Below, one piece after another: positions 52,885 through 61,595 of a stretch of DNA of 64,000 nucleotides. The stretch lies in assembly GCF_048548695.1 (NCBI RefSeq), contig NZ_JBLYIF010000005.1. The stretch is one strand, 5' to 3'. The DNA comes from Neptuniibacter sp048548695. GTDB taxonomy: Bacteria; Pseudomonadota; Gammaproteobacteria; Pseudomonadales; Balneatricaceae. The notes below the pieces were generated by a model. It saw nothing but the letters and a program-made list of their open reading frames with translations. It did not search any database and had not been told where the DNA came from. Both the position numbers and the translations under genes were made by a program. The first letter of the stretch is position 1. Each line of letters opens with the position of its first letter.

Positions 52885-53577
52885 TTACTGCACCTGGTGT
52901 AGCACCCGGCTGACAATCCGGCTCAGCACTTCACCGACATAGCTGAGCAGTACCGTGCCCTGACTGCTCTGGAAATAGCTCGGATCAAAACTGCCGATGG
53001 CCAGCAGACCCAGTGTTTCGCCCTGAACCAAGGGTACTACTGCGGCTGACTTCACTTTATTGGCATGATCTTGAAAGATAAACTGGTTTTCCACTTCGGT
53101 CAGTTGACCGCAGCAAGGTAGGTTGGAAGAAACCAAAGCATCTATCACTGCGGCCTGATTGCGCGGTACCAACTGCAGGTTATTCGCCGCCAATGGAGCT
53201 TCGGTGAACAGCACCAGACTGGTAATATCGCTGTGAAAGTCCTGACACAGACTTTCATCGATGGCGATAGCAATGTCGTCCAGATTTTCCGCTTCCAGCA
53301 GACCCAGCACCATGCGTTTAGTTTTTTCAAACTGCACATCGTTATAACGTGCTACCTCAATCATATCTGAAAGGTGAGCACTCAGGTCTTGATTACGTTC
53401 CCGCAGCATAGAGGTCTGCCGCTCCACCAATGACACAGCACGACCTGTCTCATGGGGTACCTGCAGTACCTCGAGCAACCGACTGTTACCCACAAAAAAA
53501 TCCGGATGTGCTAACAGGTACTCAGCCACCTGTGCTGGTGAAATAGAGGTATTAGCCTCAGCTTCGCTGTTCATCAT
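52885..53577 (-). CDS. DUF484 family GAF-like protein
   Basis: This is a 230-residue cytoplasmic protein. An N-terminal segment AEYLLAHPDFFVGNSRLLEVLQVPH leads into a coiled-coil stretch (about 48-70) and a GAF-like domain (about 85-225). The family lies between dapF and xerC in most gammaproteobacteria and its role is unknown. The start overlaps the dapF stop (TTATGATG). Confidence 0.9.
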   Translation of the reverse strand: MMNSEAEANTSISPAQVAEYLLAHPDFFVGNSRLLEVLQVPHETGRAVSLVERQTSMLRERNQDLSAHLSDMIEVARYNDVQFEKTKRMVLGLLEAENLDDIAIAIDESLCQDFHSDITSLVLFTEAPLAANNLQLVPRNQAAVIDALVSSNLPCCGQLTEVENQFIFQDHANKVKSAAVVPLVQGETLGLLAIGSFDPSYFQSSQGTVLLSYVGEVLSRIVSRVLHQVQ

Positions 53578-54404
53578 AAAAAAATCTGTCCTTCAAAAAC
53601 CGTGGTCGCAGGCCCAGTCATAATGACCGGTTCACCATCACCCGTCCAGCTTATCTCCAGTGCACCACCGGGCAAATGCACGGTCACAGGCATATCCAGC
53701 AACCCGCGCAAACGCCCGGCAACAACTGCCGCGCAGGCACCGGTGCCGCAGGCCTGGGTTTCGCCTACACCGCGTTCAAACACCCGCAGTTTGATCTCAT
53801 TCCGCGAGACCACCTGCATAAAACCGATGTTAGCTTTGGCCGGAAAGCTCGAATGCTTTTCCAAGGCAGGCCCCAACGTTGCCACCGGTGCGGTATCGAC
53901 ACTGTCCACCAGCAGCACCCCATGCGGGTTGCCCATGGAAACCGCACTTAACTCGACGGTGGTATCCAGTACCTCCAGCCGGTAAGTAACCGCCTGCTGT
54001 TCCGCCTGGAAGGGGACCTGTGCCGGAGCCAACACCGGAGCCCCCATATTCACTTCCACCTGTTTATCTTGGCGCAGTTTCAGCTGCGCCCGACCATTGG
54101 CCGTTTGCACCCGGATATCCTGCTTCGCCGTCAGACGTTTATCCCGCACAAAACGGGCAAAACAACGAGCACCGTTGCCGCAGTTTTCAACTTCTGAGCC
54201 ATCGGCATTAAAAATCCGGTAGGAAAAATCCACATCAGGCTCGGTTGGCGGTTCAACAATCAATAACTGATCAAAGCCGATACCGGTGTGACGGTCGCCT
54301 AGTTTTTTAACCAGCTTTGGCGTGACTTTAATACGCTGGCTCACCAGGTCCAGCACCATAAAGTCATTACCCAAACCATGCATTTTGGTAAAACGCACCA
54401 GCAT
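53574..54404 (-). CDS. dapF: Diaminopimelate epimerase
   Basis: It converts LL- to meso-diaminopimelate for lysine and peptidoglycan synthesis. The protein has 276 residues. The two catalytic cysteines are C75 in ENCGNGARC and C219 in QACGTGAC, forming the classical thiol pair. KMHGLGNDF at the N-terminus is typical. It follows lysA by 12 bases. Confidence 0.97.
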   Translation of the reverse strand: MLVRFTKMHGLGNDFMVLDLVSQRIKVTPKLVKKLGDRHTGIGFDQLLIVEPPTEPDVDFSYRIFNADGSEVENCGNGARCFARFVRDKRLTAKQDIRVQTANGRAQLKLRQDKQVEVNMGAPVLAPAQVPFQAEQQAVTYRLEVLDTTVELSAVSMGNPHGVLLVDSVDTAPVATLGPALEKHSSFPAKANIGFMQVVSRNEIKLRVFERGVGETQACGTGACAAVVAGRLRGLLDMPVTVHLPGGALEISWTGDGEPVIMTGPATTVFEGQIFL

Positions 54405-54416
54405 TGTCCGATTACC

Positions 54417-55673
54417 TCAACGATCCTTGGGCAACAATTGTTCACCGCGCAGCATGTCATCTACCGATTCACGCTGACGAATAAGGTACTGTTTGTCGTC
54501 ATCCACCATGACTTCAGCTGGACGTCCACGGGTATTGTAGTTAGAGGCCATCACATAACCATAAGCCCCGGCAGAACAGACTGCCAACAGATCGCCCGGT
54601 TGCAGGTTAAGCTGACGTCCCTTGCCCAGAAAATCACCTGTTTCACAGACCGGCCCCACCAGATCCCAACTTTGGGTAGCATCGGTTTCCCGGATCTGCA
54701 GCGGTATGATTTCCTGATAGGCGCTATACAGCGCAGGGCGGATCAGGTCATTCATTGCCCCATCAATGATGGCGAAATTTTTGTCGCCGGTACACTTAAG
54801 GAACTCCACCCGGGTCAGCATCACACCCGCATTGGCGGCGATAGATCGACCCGGTTCGAAGATCAGTTCCAGGTCTCGGCCCTGCAATTTTTGCAAAATC
54901 GCACTGATATACTGTTCCGGTGTTGGTGGCACCTCATCGGTGTAACAAACACCCAGGCCACCACCCAAATCAAGGTGTTTGATCTGAATTCCCATCTCGG
55001 CCAGGCGATCCAACAACATCAACACCCGATCCAGCGCATCAAGAAAGGGGGCCAGATCAGTCAGCTGACTACCAATATGACAATCAATGCCGGACACCTG
55101 GACATTGGCCATCTCTGCCGCACGCTGGTAGATCCGCGGCGCATCATCGATATCGATACCAAACTTGTTTTCTTTCAGGCCGGTGGAAATATACGGGTGC
55201 GTACCGGCATCGACATCCGGGTTCACCCGGAAGGAAATTGTCGCAACCTTGCCCTCGGCTGCAGCAACAGCATTCACCCGTTCCAGTTCGGCTTCAGACT
55301 CGATATTAAAACAGTGGATACCGACATCCAGCGCGCGCTTAATTTCATGGGGCTGCTTGCCGACACCGGAAAACACCACCCGTGCCGGATCACCACCGGC
55401 ACGCAGTACCCGCTCTAACTCGCCGATAGACACAATATCAAAACCGGCACCCAGTCGAGCCAGCACGTTCAGCACAGCAATATTAGAGTTGGCCTTGACG
55501 GCATAACACACCAGTGAGCGCTGACCTTGCAATGCCTGCGCATAAGCCAGGTACGCCTGTTCCAGTGCTTCACGGGAATACACATAGGTCGGCGTGCCAT
55601 ACTCATCGACAATCCGTTCCAGTGCCAGCTCTTCGCAATAAAGCTGGTCGTTGCGATACTCAAAACTGTCCAT
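54417..55673 (-). CDS. lysA: Diaminopimelate decarboxylase
   Basis: This is a PLP enzyme that makes L-lysine from meso-diaminopimelate. It has 418 residues. The PLP lysine lies in VCYAVKANSN (about K60), a glycine-rich loop lies in HLDLGGGLGV, and the catalytic Cys is in GPVCETGDFLG (about C343), with EPGRSIAANAG. The gene follows lptM by 10 bases, as in E. coli-like and Pseudomonas genomes. Confidence 0.97.
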   Translation of the reverse strand: MDSFEYRNDQLYCEELALERIVDEYGTPTYVYSREALEQAYLAYAQALQGQRSLVCYAVKANSNIAVLNVLARLGAGFDIVSIGELERVLRAGGDPARVVFSGVGKQPHEIKRALDVGIHCFNIESEAELERVNAVAAAEGKVATISFRVNPDVDAGTHPYISTGLKENKFGIDIDDAPRIYQRAAEMANVQVSGIDCHIGSQLTDLAPFLDALDRVLMLLDRLAEMGIQIKHLDLGGGLGVCYTDEVPPTPEQYISAILQKLQGRDLELIFEPGRSIAANAGVMLTRVEFLKCTGDKNFAIIDGAMNDLIRPALYSAYQEIIPLQIRETDATQSWDLVGPVCETGDFLGKGRQLNLQPGDLLAVCSAGAYGYVMASNYNTRGRPAEVMVDDDKQYLIRQRESVDDMLRGEQLLPKDR

Positions 55674-55683
55674 TCAAATCTCT

Positions 55684-55812
55684 TTATTTCTGCGCCGCAC
55701 TTTGAGGTGCTTCATCCGGCAGATACAGGGGGCCTTTCTGACCACAACCACCCAGCAAAACCAGTGAACCCAGAATAATGGAAAGCATGATGTTGTAGAG
55801 TTGATTACGCAC
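55684..55812 (-). CDS. lptM: LPS translocon maturation lipoprotein LptM (YifL-like)
   Basis: This is a short 42-residue lipoprotein. The reading frame gives a GTG start, an N-terminal hydrophobic segment, and a lipobox LLGGC with the acylated Cys at position 23. After it come GQKGPLYLPDE and a short tail, matching the LptM/YifL pattern. LptM helps mature the LptD outer-membrane translocon in E. coli. A downstream ATG would give a shorter form lacking the charged N-region, so GTG is preferred. It lies directly before lysA. Confidence 0.85.
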   Translation of the reverse strand: MRNQLYNIMLSIILGSLVLLGGCGQKGPLYLPDEAPQSAAQK

Positions 55813-55847
55813 GGCCAGACACCCGATGGTTAATGGATAAGCGATCG

Positions 55848-55876
55848 ATTATACCTAAAGCCACTGCTCCCGCTAA
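55848..55876 (-). promoter_or_regulatory. Candidate promoter of the lptM-lysA-dapF operon
   Basis: A consensus TATAAT (plus 55848-55853, read on the minus strand) is preceded after 17 bases by a weak TTAGCG -35 (plus 55871-55876). It lies about 36 bases before the lptM start. Confidence 0.55.
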
Positions 55877-56009
55877 GCCGCACCGACAAAAAGTTAACGC
55901 TTACGGCATAATGACAACACTATTTTGGAGATGAGCCGCTGCAGCAAATTAGCTATACTCCGGCCGTGATTCGATCCGGGGATGATTCCCCTCAGCCAGG
56001 AAGCCCGCC

Positions 56010-56333
56010 ATGACCGAAAGCGAATTTAATGATCACGTAGATGATACATTGCAACAGATAGAAGATATTCTTGACGACGCTGAATCAGATCTGGATTGTC
56101 GTAACGGCGGCGGTATTCTCACCGTGATCTGCGAAAACGGCAGCCAGGTCATTTTCACCCGACAAACCCCGGTGAAGCAGCTGTGGGTAGCAGCCCGCAG
56201 TGGCGGTTTTCACTACGACTATGATGCAGAAAAAGCCTGTTGGCTGAGAGACACCAATCAACAGCCACTTAATATCATGCTGGAAGAGATTTTTACCGAG
56301 CAGGCAGGCGAAACCTTTAGCTTTGATCTCTGA
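56010..56333 (+). CDS. cyaY: Iron-sulfur cluster assembly protein CyaY (frataxin)
   Basis: This is a 107-residue frataxin homolog that binds iron and modulates the IscS cysteine desulfurase. The acidic N-terminal helix (DDTLQQIEDILDDAESDLD) carries the iron-binding face, followed by GGILTVICENGSQVIF and KQLWVAARSGGFHY. It is divergent from lptM-lysA, its usual place. A TATACT box (55963-55968) lies upstream, with a small hairpin (ggg ga/tcccc, 55978-55991) in the leader. The last 17 bases overlap the convergent waaA. Confidence 0.95.
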   Translation: MTESEFNDHVDDTLQQIEDILDDAESDLDCRNGGGILTVICENGSQVIFTRQTPVKQLWVAARSGGFHYDYDAEKACWLRDTNQQPLNIMLEEIFTEQAGETFSFDL

Positions 56334-57591
56334 GGCAGTGTTTTTCAACCAGCGCATATAGACGCTCCAACGCCCCACGGTTGGCAGCCACGTAATGTTC
56401 AGCCGCCTGACCAACCTGTTGTGCCTGCTCCGGTGCCGACAACCAGTCAGCTACCTGAGTATGCAAAGCGGTTTGATCCTCAACCTGAACCAGACCACCC
56501 GCACCTGCCAGCGTATCCACGATTGACTGAAAATTAAAGCAGTGCGGCCCCATCAGAACCGGCTTACCCAAAGCGGCGGGCTCCAGCGGATTATGACCAC
56601 CACGCGCTACCAGGCTGCCACCAACAAACACCATATCCGCCGCCTGATAAAATAACATCAGCTCACCCATGGTATCAGCCAGGTAAACCTGTGTATCCGC
56701 CATTGCTGGCTGCTGCAGGCTTCGCCGACTGCAGGTCAGGCCAGCCGTATTGATCTGTTGCGCAACAGGATCAAACCGCTCCGGATGCCGCGGCACCAGA
56801 ATCAACAACAGTGCCGGGTAATGCTGCTGCAATTGTTGATACAGCGACAGCAATATCTGCTCTTCGCCCTCATGAGTACTGCCCGCCACCAGCACTGGAC
56901 GCTGGCCCCCCCACTGGTGCTTAAGCGCATCTGCCTGTTCCATCAGCCCTTGCGGGATAGCCAGATCAAACTTAATACTACCAATCACACTCAGTGCTGC
57001 ATCAGGCAGACCTAAAGCCACCAGCCGCTGGCCATCGGTTTCATGCTGAGCCGCCACCTGAGCTAACTGCTGCAGCATATTGCGGGTCAAGCCACCAAAG
57101 CGGGCATAACCCCGGGCAGAACGTGCTGACAAACGCGCATTAGCCAACAACACAGGCACTTGGGCTGCCGCACAGGCGGCAAGCATATTCGGCCAAAGCT
57201 CTGTTTCAACCACCACCAGCCCACGAGGTTTCACCCGGCGGATAAAACGCTGCATGGCATGGGGCAGGTCATAAGGGCAAAAACTGTGCATAACCCGATC
57301 ACCAAACAGGGCCTCAGCCCGGGCAGCGCCGGTAGCGGTCATATGGGTCAAAAGCAGGGGAATCTCAGGGTGGCGCGACAGTAATAGCTCAACCAACGGG
57401 GCAATCGCCACGGTTTCACCCACCGAAACGGCATGAATCCAAAGCGGACGACCTTGTTGCGGTGCCAGCTTGCCAAAGCGCTGACCAATATTACGCCCGT
57501 ATTCTGGCGCGCTGCGGCTCCGCCGCCACAGGCGCAATAACACCAACGGCAGTAACAGATACCACAATAAGCTATACAAGAAACGTGACAT
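56317..57591 (-). CDS. waaA: 3-deoxy-D-manno-octulosonic acid transferase
   Basis: It adds Kdo to lipid A at the inner membrane (also kdtA). The protein has 424 residues. It has an N-terminal membrane helix (about residues 4-20), the ALWIHAVSVGE-type segment (LWIHAVSVGET, catalytic Glu near residue 60), VETELWPNML and the C-terminal nucleotide-sugar site with GGSLVARGGHNPLEPAALGKPVLMGP. It is convergent with cyaY. A glycosyltransferase-like and an ELM1-like gene lie upstream on the same strand. Confidence 0.96.
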   Translation of the reverse strand: MSRFLYSLLWYLLLPLVLLRLWRRSRSAPEYGRNIGQRFGKLAPQQGRPLWIHAVSVGETVAIAPLVELLLSRHPEIPLLLTHMTATGAARAEALFGDRVMHSFCPYDLPHAMQRFIRRVKPRGLVVVETELWPNMLAACAAAQVPVLLANARLSARSARGYARFGGLTRNMLQQLAQVAAQHETDGQRLVALGLPDAALSVIGSIKFDLAIPQGLMEQADALKHQWGGQRPVLVAGSTHEGEEQILLSLYQQLQQHYPALLLILVPRHPERFDPVAQQINTAGLTCSRRSLQQPAMADTQVYLADTMGELMLFYQAADMVFVGGSLVARGGHNPLEPAALGKPVLMGPHCFNFQSIVDTLAGAGGLVQVEDQTALHTQVADWLSAPEQAQQVGQAAEHYVAANRGALERLYALVEKHCLRDQS

Positions 57592-57703
57592 CGATAACCC
57601 TGATCAGATCACTGAACAACAAACCCAACGGCATCAAAGTCGCTGATAGTAGCATTTAAGCCAGGCTGAATCAGTGCATGCAGCATCGAGACCCAGTGCG
57701 CAA

Positions 57704-58588
57704 TCATTGGCACCAACCACGCTGCAATATCAACTCAGCACAGCGTCCAGCCTCATCAAGCACCGTTGCTGATTGCATTGGCTGCCCCGTAAGAACCTGT
57801 TCTAGAGAGCTAATCAGTGCCTGCTGCTCAAGCCGTTGCAAACCACTACCGAGGCGACCCAGACGGCCGCCTTCAACCGCCAGAGTACCCACCTGGCACC
57901 CGGCGCTCAGGGCTTCATAAATCATCGACACACTGTCTTCGGTCACCCAGCAGACCTCTGTGGTTGCCAATTTATCTGGTAACCAGCCGGACGGTGTCTC
58001 TGCCGCAGGAAAGACCTCAACACCTGGCAACTGCAGCAGTTTCGTCAGGGTACTCTCGGGGGTTCTGCGGGAGGTGGTTAACTGCCAGGTACGACGGGGC
58101 TGCTGTGCTATCAGTGACTGCAGCTGCGCCAGCAGACGGTCTTCATGCCACGTCACATGTTTGCTGGGGCCACCAATCAACAGCATGCCGCTGTTAGCTG
58201 TTTTGACCCCGGGCAGCATTCTATTGAGCGCCCCACGGGTGGGCACTACATTCGCCCGTGCCGAAGGCTGGTCATGCTCCGGTATCAGACAAAGATCGAA
58301 CCAGGACAGTGGCAGGCTTGGCTTCATCAGCACCACCGCAGGAACTTTCAACTGTCTACCCAGCAGCAGCAAACTGCGGTGGGTCGCATGTCCGGCACCC
58401 ACTAACAGATCGACCTGCGCGGCTGATGTGCTAAATAAACTGGCCAGTTGCTGATGCAAACTAAGCGGGGCATGTTGCGTTATTTCCAGTTGCGGACAAC
58501 GCCGCTGCAAGGCTTCCGCCAAACCCAGGCTTTGGTTCAGATGACCAGGTTTGCCATCGCTGATAATCCAGATCTGTGCCACACACAC
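57704..58588 (-). CDS. ELM1/GtrOC1-family protein (DUF1022)
   Basis: This is a 294-residue protein of the family named after plant mitochondrial fission protein ELM1. The N-terminal ISDGKPGHLNQSLGLAEAL, LLVGAGHATHRSLLLL, LIGGPSKHVTWHEDRL and a C-terminal VSMIYEALSAGCQVGTL stretch have the layout of a GT-B glycosyltransferase, as recognised for some bacterial members. No enzymatic activity is proven by sequence. Its position next to waaA and a family-2-like glycosyltransferase suggests a role in LPS core or envelope glycan assembly. Confidence 0.82.
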   Translation of the reverse strand: MCVAQIWIISDGKPGHLNQSLGLAEALQRRCPQLEITQHAPLSLHQQLASLFSTSAAQVDLLVGAGHATHRSLLLLGRQLKVPAVVLMKPSLPLSWFDLCLIPEHDQPSARANVVPTRGALNRMLPGVKTANSGMLLIGGPSKHVTWHEDRLLAQLQSLIAQQPRRTWQLTTSRRTPESTLTKLLQLPGVEVFPAAETPSGWLPDKLATTEVCWVTEDSVSMIYEALSAGCQVGTLAVEGGRLGRLGSGLQRLEQQALISSLEQVLTGQPMQSATVLDEAGRCAELILQRGWCQ

Positions 58589-58676
58589 TCCGCAAGCAAA
58601 GGTAACGGTTAATTACCGACAGGGGAAAAACTTAATAATACGTGATTCAATTGAAAAGCCCTATCGCAGCAATGAA

Positions 58677-59381
58677 TTACGAGTTTTGCTGACGACGGTT
58701 GCAATTGCATAACTGATGCTGGATATGCAGTTTCAAAGCATGCAGGCAGAGACCAAGCCAAGGCAATAAACGTCCTGTTCGGCCACTACTGCTGAGGGTG
58801 GCCGTGGTCATTTGCACCGGAAGCTGAAGCTGGCAAATCGATAGCAGCAGACATAAATCGCTATCATCACTGCCGGGCGGAAAACCTCCCAAAGAAGCCA
58901 GCATACTCTTGCTGACACAGTAACCCTGTTCCGGAAGGGGCAACTTGATGGCTCTGCTGAGCAGGTTAATTAACGGATTTAATAATCGAAACTGCAACGG
59001 CGCAGATTTCAAATAGCGTACCCGGGCACACACCACACCCCGGAACTGATCCAGTTGCATGGTCTGCATTTCGGAGATGAGTTTGATATTCAGGAGATGA
59101 TCGGGGCGTAGAAACCACAACCAACGCCCCTGAGCGGTAGCGGTGGCGGTATTTAACTGGGCGGTAGTACTTTCCGCTGCACACAACCACTTAATCTGAC
59201 ACTGACTCAGACATGCGTGCACCGGTTCTCGTTCCAGTTGCCGGAAATAATGGCCACTACTGACAAAAATAACCTCTGACCCATCAGGCAGTGCCTGCAT
59301 GGCTTTGAGCCAGTCCGGATCCAGCGAAGTCTGCCGGCCCAGCGGAATAATCACTGTCAGCTTGGGCATTTCGGGTACCAT
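58677..59381 (-). CDS. Glycosyltransferase family 2-like protein
   Basis: This is a 234-residue protein with a GT-A start (KLTVIIPLGRQTSLDPDWLKAM), a nucleotide-sugar loop with STTAQLNTATATAQGRWLWFLRPDHLLN, and a later GFPPGSDDSDLCLLL segment with acidic residues. There is no membrane span. The DxD motif is weak (RPDHL in its place), so the donor and activity are uncertain. The start at 59381 is favoured by ggag upstream; an ATG four codons in is possible. It lies upstream of the ELM1-like gene and waaA. Confidence 0.7.
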   Translation of the reverse strand: MVPEMPKLTVIIPLGRQTSLDPDWLKAMQALPDGSEVIFVSSGHYFRQLEREPVHACLSQCQIKWLCAAESTTAQLNTATATAQGRWLWFLRPDHLLNIKLISEMQTMQLDQFRGVVCARVRYLKSAPLQFRLLNPLINLLSRAIKLPLPEQGYCVSKSMLASLGGFPPGSDDSDLCLLLSICQLQLPVQMTTATLSSSGRTGRLLPWLGLCLHALKLHIQHQLCNCNRRQQNS

Positions 59382-59451
59382 CGAGCATCAGCTCCATTTT
59401 GGTCAATCTGCGCGGCCTTACATCTTTGTTGCGCCGCACAACAGAGCACAC

Positions 59452-59476
59452 CATCTTAATACGAATGTATAAGATG
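59452..59476. promoter_or_regulatory. Inverted repeat between the glycosyltransferase and nfsA genes
   Basis: The arms catctta and taagatg are separated by 11 bases, a dyad of dimeric-regulator size. It lies in the 190-base divergent region, about 95 bases before nfsA and 71 bases before the glycosyltransferase start. A regulatory role is inference. Confidence 0.35.
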
Positions 59477-59571
59477 ATGCAAAAATAACCAATTCTATGC
59501 CAGCTCTGGCCTCTGCCGTACCGCCATTGCTATGATCAACCCCTGACACCTATAAGACAGCCACAGACACC

Positions 59572-60309
59572 ATGACTGACGTGATTAAGCTTATTAAGTC
59601 CCACCGTTCTATCCGTAAATTTACCGATCAAGTCGTTGATCAGACAACGGTAGAAGATTGTATTGCCGCCGGGCAGGCAGCCCCGACATCCAGCTTCATT
59701 CAGGCCTGTACGGTGATTCAGGTAAATACCCCTGAGACCCGGGCGTCAATTGCTGAATGGGCCGGTAATCAAACCTATGTGGCACAGGCGCCCGTATTTC
59801 TGGTCTTCTGTGCGGATATGCACCGGCATAAACTGGCCTGCGAGATGCACGATGCACCGATGCAAACCGGTTTTACCGAGCAATTTATTACAGCAACGGT
59901 GGATTGTGGTTTATTTGCACAAAATGTCGCCCTCGCAGCCGAGTCACTTGGCTTAGGCATCGTCTATATTGGCGGCATTCGGAATCAGATCGATAAAGTT
60001 GCCAATGCACTGAACCTGCCGGAGCTGGTTTACCCGGTATTTGGTATGTGTCTGGGCTATCCGGATCAGGATCCTGAGGTGAAACCCCGCTTGCCATTGC
60101 CGGTTATTCTGAAACAGGATGAATACAATTTTACTAAAGATTGTAAGGAGATAGCCGAGTACGATAATGCAGTGCGTGACTATTACCGCACCCGTACCGG
60201 CGGTCAAAAGGAGATGACCTGGAGTGAACAGATATCGGGCATGCTGGTCAAAGAAGCTCGGCCCCATATGCTGAGTTTCCTCCAAAACCGGGGCTTCCTG
60301 GAAAAATAA
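59572..60309 (+). CDS. nfsA: NADPH-dependent nitroreductase NfsA-like
   Basis: This is a 245-residue FMN oxidoreductase of the nitroreductase family. The FMN-binding SHRSIRKFTDQVV, AAPTSSFIQACTVIQV, and GIVYIGGIRN segments match the NfsA/FRP subgroup, as do QFITATVDCGLFAQNVALAAESLGLG and the C-terminal RTGGQKEMTWSEQI. It reduces quinones or nitroaromatics by two-electron transfer. It precedes the HDOD gene by 38 bases on the same strand. Confidence 0.88.
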   Translation: MTDVIKLIKSHRSIRKFTDQVVDQTTVEDCIAAGQAAPTSSFIQACTVIQVNTPETRASIAEWAGNQTYVAQAPVFLVFCADMHRHKLACEMHDAPMQTGFTEQFITATVDCGLFAQNVALAAESLGLGIVYIGGIRNQIDKVANALNLPELVYPVFGMCLGYPDQDPEVKPRLPLPVILKQDEYNFTKDCKEIAEYDNAVRDYYRTRTGGQKEMTWSEQISGMLVKEARPHMLSFLQNRGFLEK

Positions 60310-60347
60310 ACAACGTCCATTCAGCTGCAGTACAACAGGAGTCGCCA

Positions 60348-61583
60348 GTGGCGAGTCAATTAGAAAACGAAGAATCATTGGATCTATTACTGGCACGGCA
60401 GCCGGTATTTAATAAAAGCCAGGACGTTGTTGCTTACCTACTGCTATATCGCGGTGCCGGTGGTGAGCTACCGGCCGAGCTGAATGACCACCTCGCCACC
60501 TCATCGGTCATTCTGAATACCTATGCCAGCATCTGCCAGCAGGGTGAAGTACGCCACCTGCCCTGCTATATCAAGGTTACCGACTCAACACTGATGTCTG
60601 AGCAATTCCCGGAACTGCCAAAAGAGCACTTTGTCCTGGAAATTCTCGGCCACTCAAAAATCACTCCGGAATTTGTCGAGCGTGTAGCTGAACTGTCCCA
60701 GCTTGGCTACCGCCTGGCATTAAGTGATTTTGAGCCAAGCGAACGATTTATGCCGCTGCTGAAACACATCCATGTACTGAAACTGGATGTGCAGCGCTTT
60801 GGTATTGACGGCCTGGAAAAGATCGTCACCGACCTCAAGCCCTATAACCTGGAGTTGCTGGCGGACAAAGTTGAGACCAAAGAAGAATTCCGCAAGTGTT
60901 ATGAACTTGGCTTCAGCCTGTTTCAGGGTTATTTCCTCAGCAAGCCTGAACCGATCAAGGGCAAGAAGCTCAGCAGCAGCAAGGTGTTACTGTTGCAACT
61001 GATGCTGGAGCTGCAAAGCCCACATGCCTCCGCCGCATCGGTGGAGCAAATTGTCATCAACGATCCGCTGCTGACCTATCGCATCCTACGGGTGGTGAAT
61101 TCTGCTGCCTTTAACATGCAGCGGGAAATTCAGTCGTTGTCCCATGCAATTACTTTGCTGGGCTTTGACCAGATCCGCAAATGGGTCAGCCTGTTCCTGG
61201 TCTCAGATACCGCCGACAAACCGGAAGAACTTACCCGAATCATGTTGGTACGTGGCCGAATGTCGGAGATTATCGGCGAAATGACCGGTTTAGATCAGCC
61301 AATCAGCGCCTTCATCACCGGGCTGTTTTCGCAACTGGATGTGCTGTTGGATATGCAGATGACCGACCTGCTATCTCAGGTGCCACTGCAGGATGAAATC
61401 AAAGCGGCCCTGCTGGATAAAAGCGGGCAGCTTGGCAAGATCCTGAATGAGGTTGAGCTGTACGAGGCTGGAGATTTCGACAACCTCGGCAAGCTACTGG
61501 AAACCCGTTTCTACGAAACCGCCTACCGGCACAGCCTGTCCTGGTCACAACAGGTGATGCAGACCCTATACAGCAACGACTGA
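60348..61583 (+). CDS. HDOD domain protein with degenerate EAL domain
   Basis: This is a 411-residue signalling protein with a GTG start at an aggag ribosome site. The N-terminal part (about residues 12-200) is an EAL-like domain whose signature position reads AYLLLYR instead of ExLxR, so it should not hydrolyse cyclic-di-GMP. The C-terminal HDOD domain (about 205-395) has VEQIVINDPLLTYRILRVVNSAAF and the LSHAITLLGFDQIRKWVSLFLV helix. Such YuxH-like proteins act in regulation of motility or stress by protein interaction. The target is unknown. Confidence 0.88.
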   Translation: MASQLENEESLDLLLARQPVFNKSQDVVAYLLLYRGAGGELPAELNDHLATSSVILNTYASICQQGEVRHLPCYIKVTDSTLMSEQFPELPKEHFVLEILGHSKITPEFVERVAELSQLGYRLALSDFEPSERFMPLLKHIHVLKLDVQRFGIDGLEKIVTDLKPYNLELLADKVETKEEFRKCYELGFSLFQGYFLSKPEPIKGKKLSSSKVLLLQLMLELQSPHASAASVEQIVINDPLLTYRILRVVNSAAFNMQREIQSLSHAITLLGFDQIRKWVSLFLVSDTADKPEELTRIMLVRGRMSEIIGEMTGLDQPISAFITGLFSQLDVLLDMQMTDLLSQVPLQDEIKAALLDKSGQLGKILNEVELYEAGDFDNLGKLLETRFYETAYRHSLSWSQQVMQTLYSND

Positions 61584-61595
61584 GCGTAGCCTGGC

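Noticed and set aside
54378..55418. Long open frame (346 codons) on the plus strand opposite lysA
   Set aside because: It lies wholly antisense to dapF's start and lysA, a highly conserved gene. Its translation is rich in His, Gln, Arg and Thr with no recognisable domain, typical of an antisense shadow.
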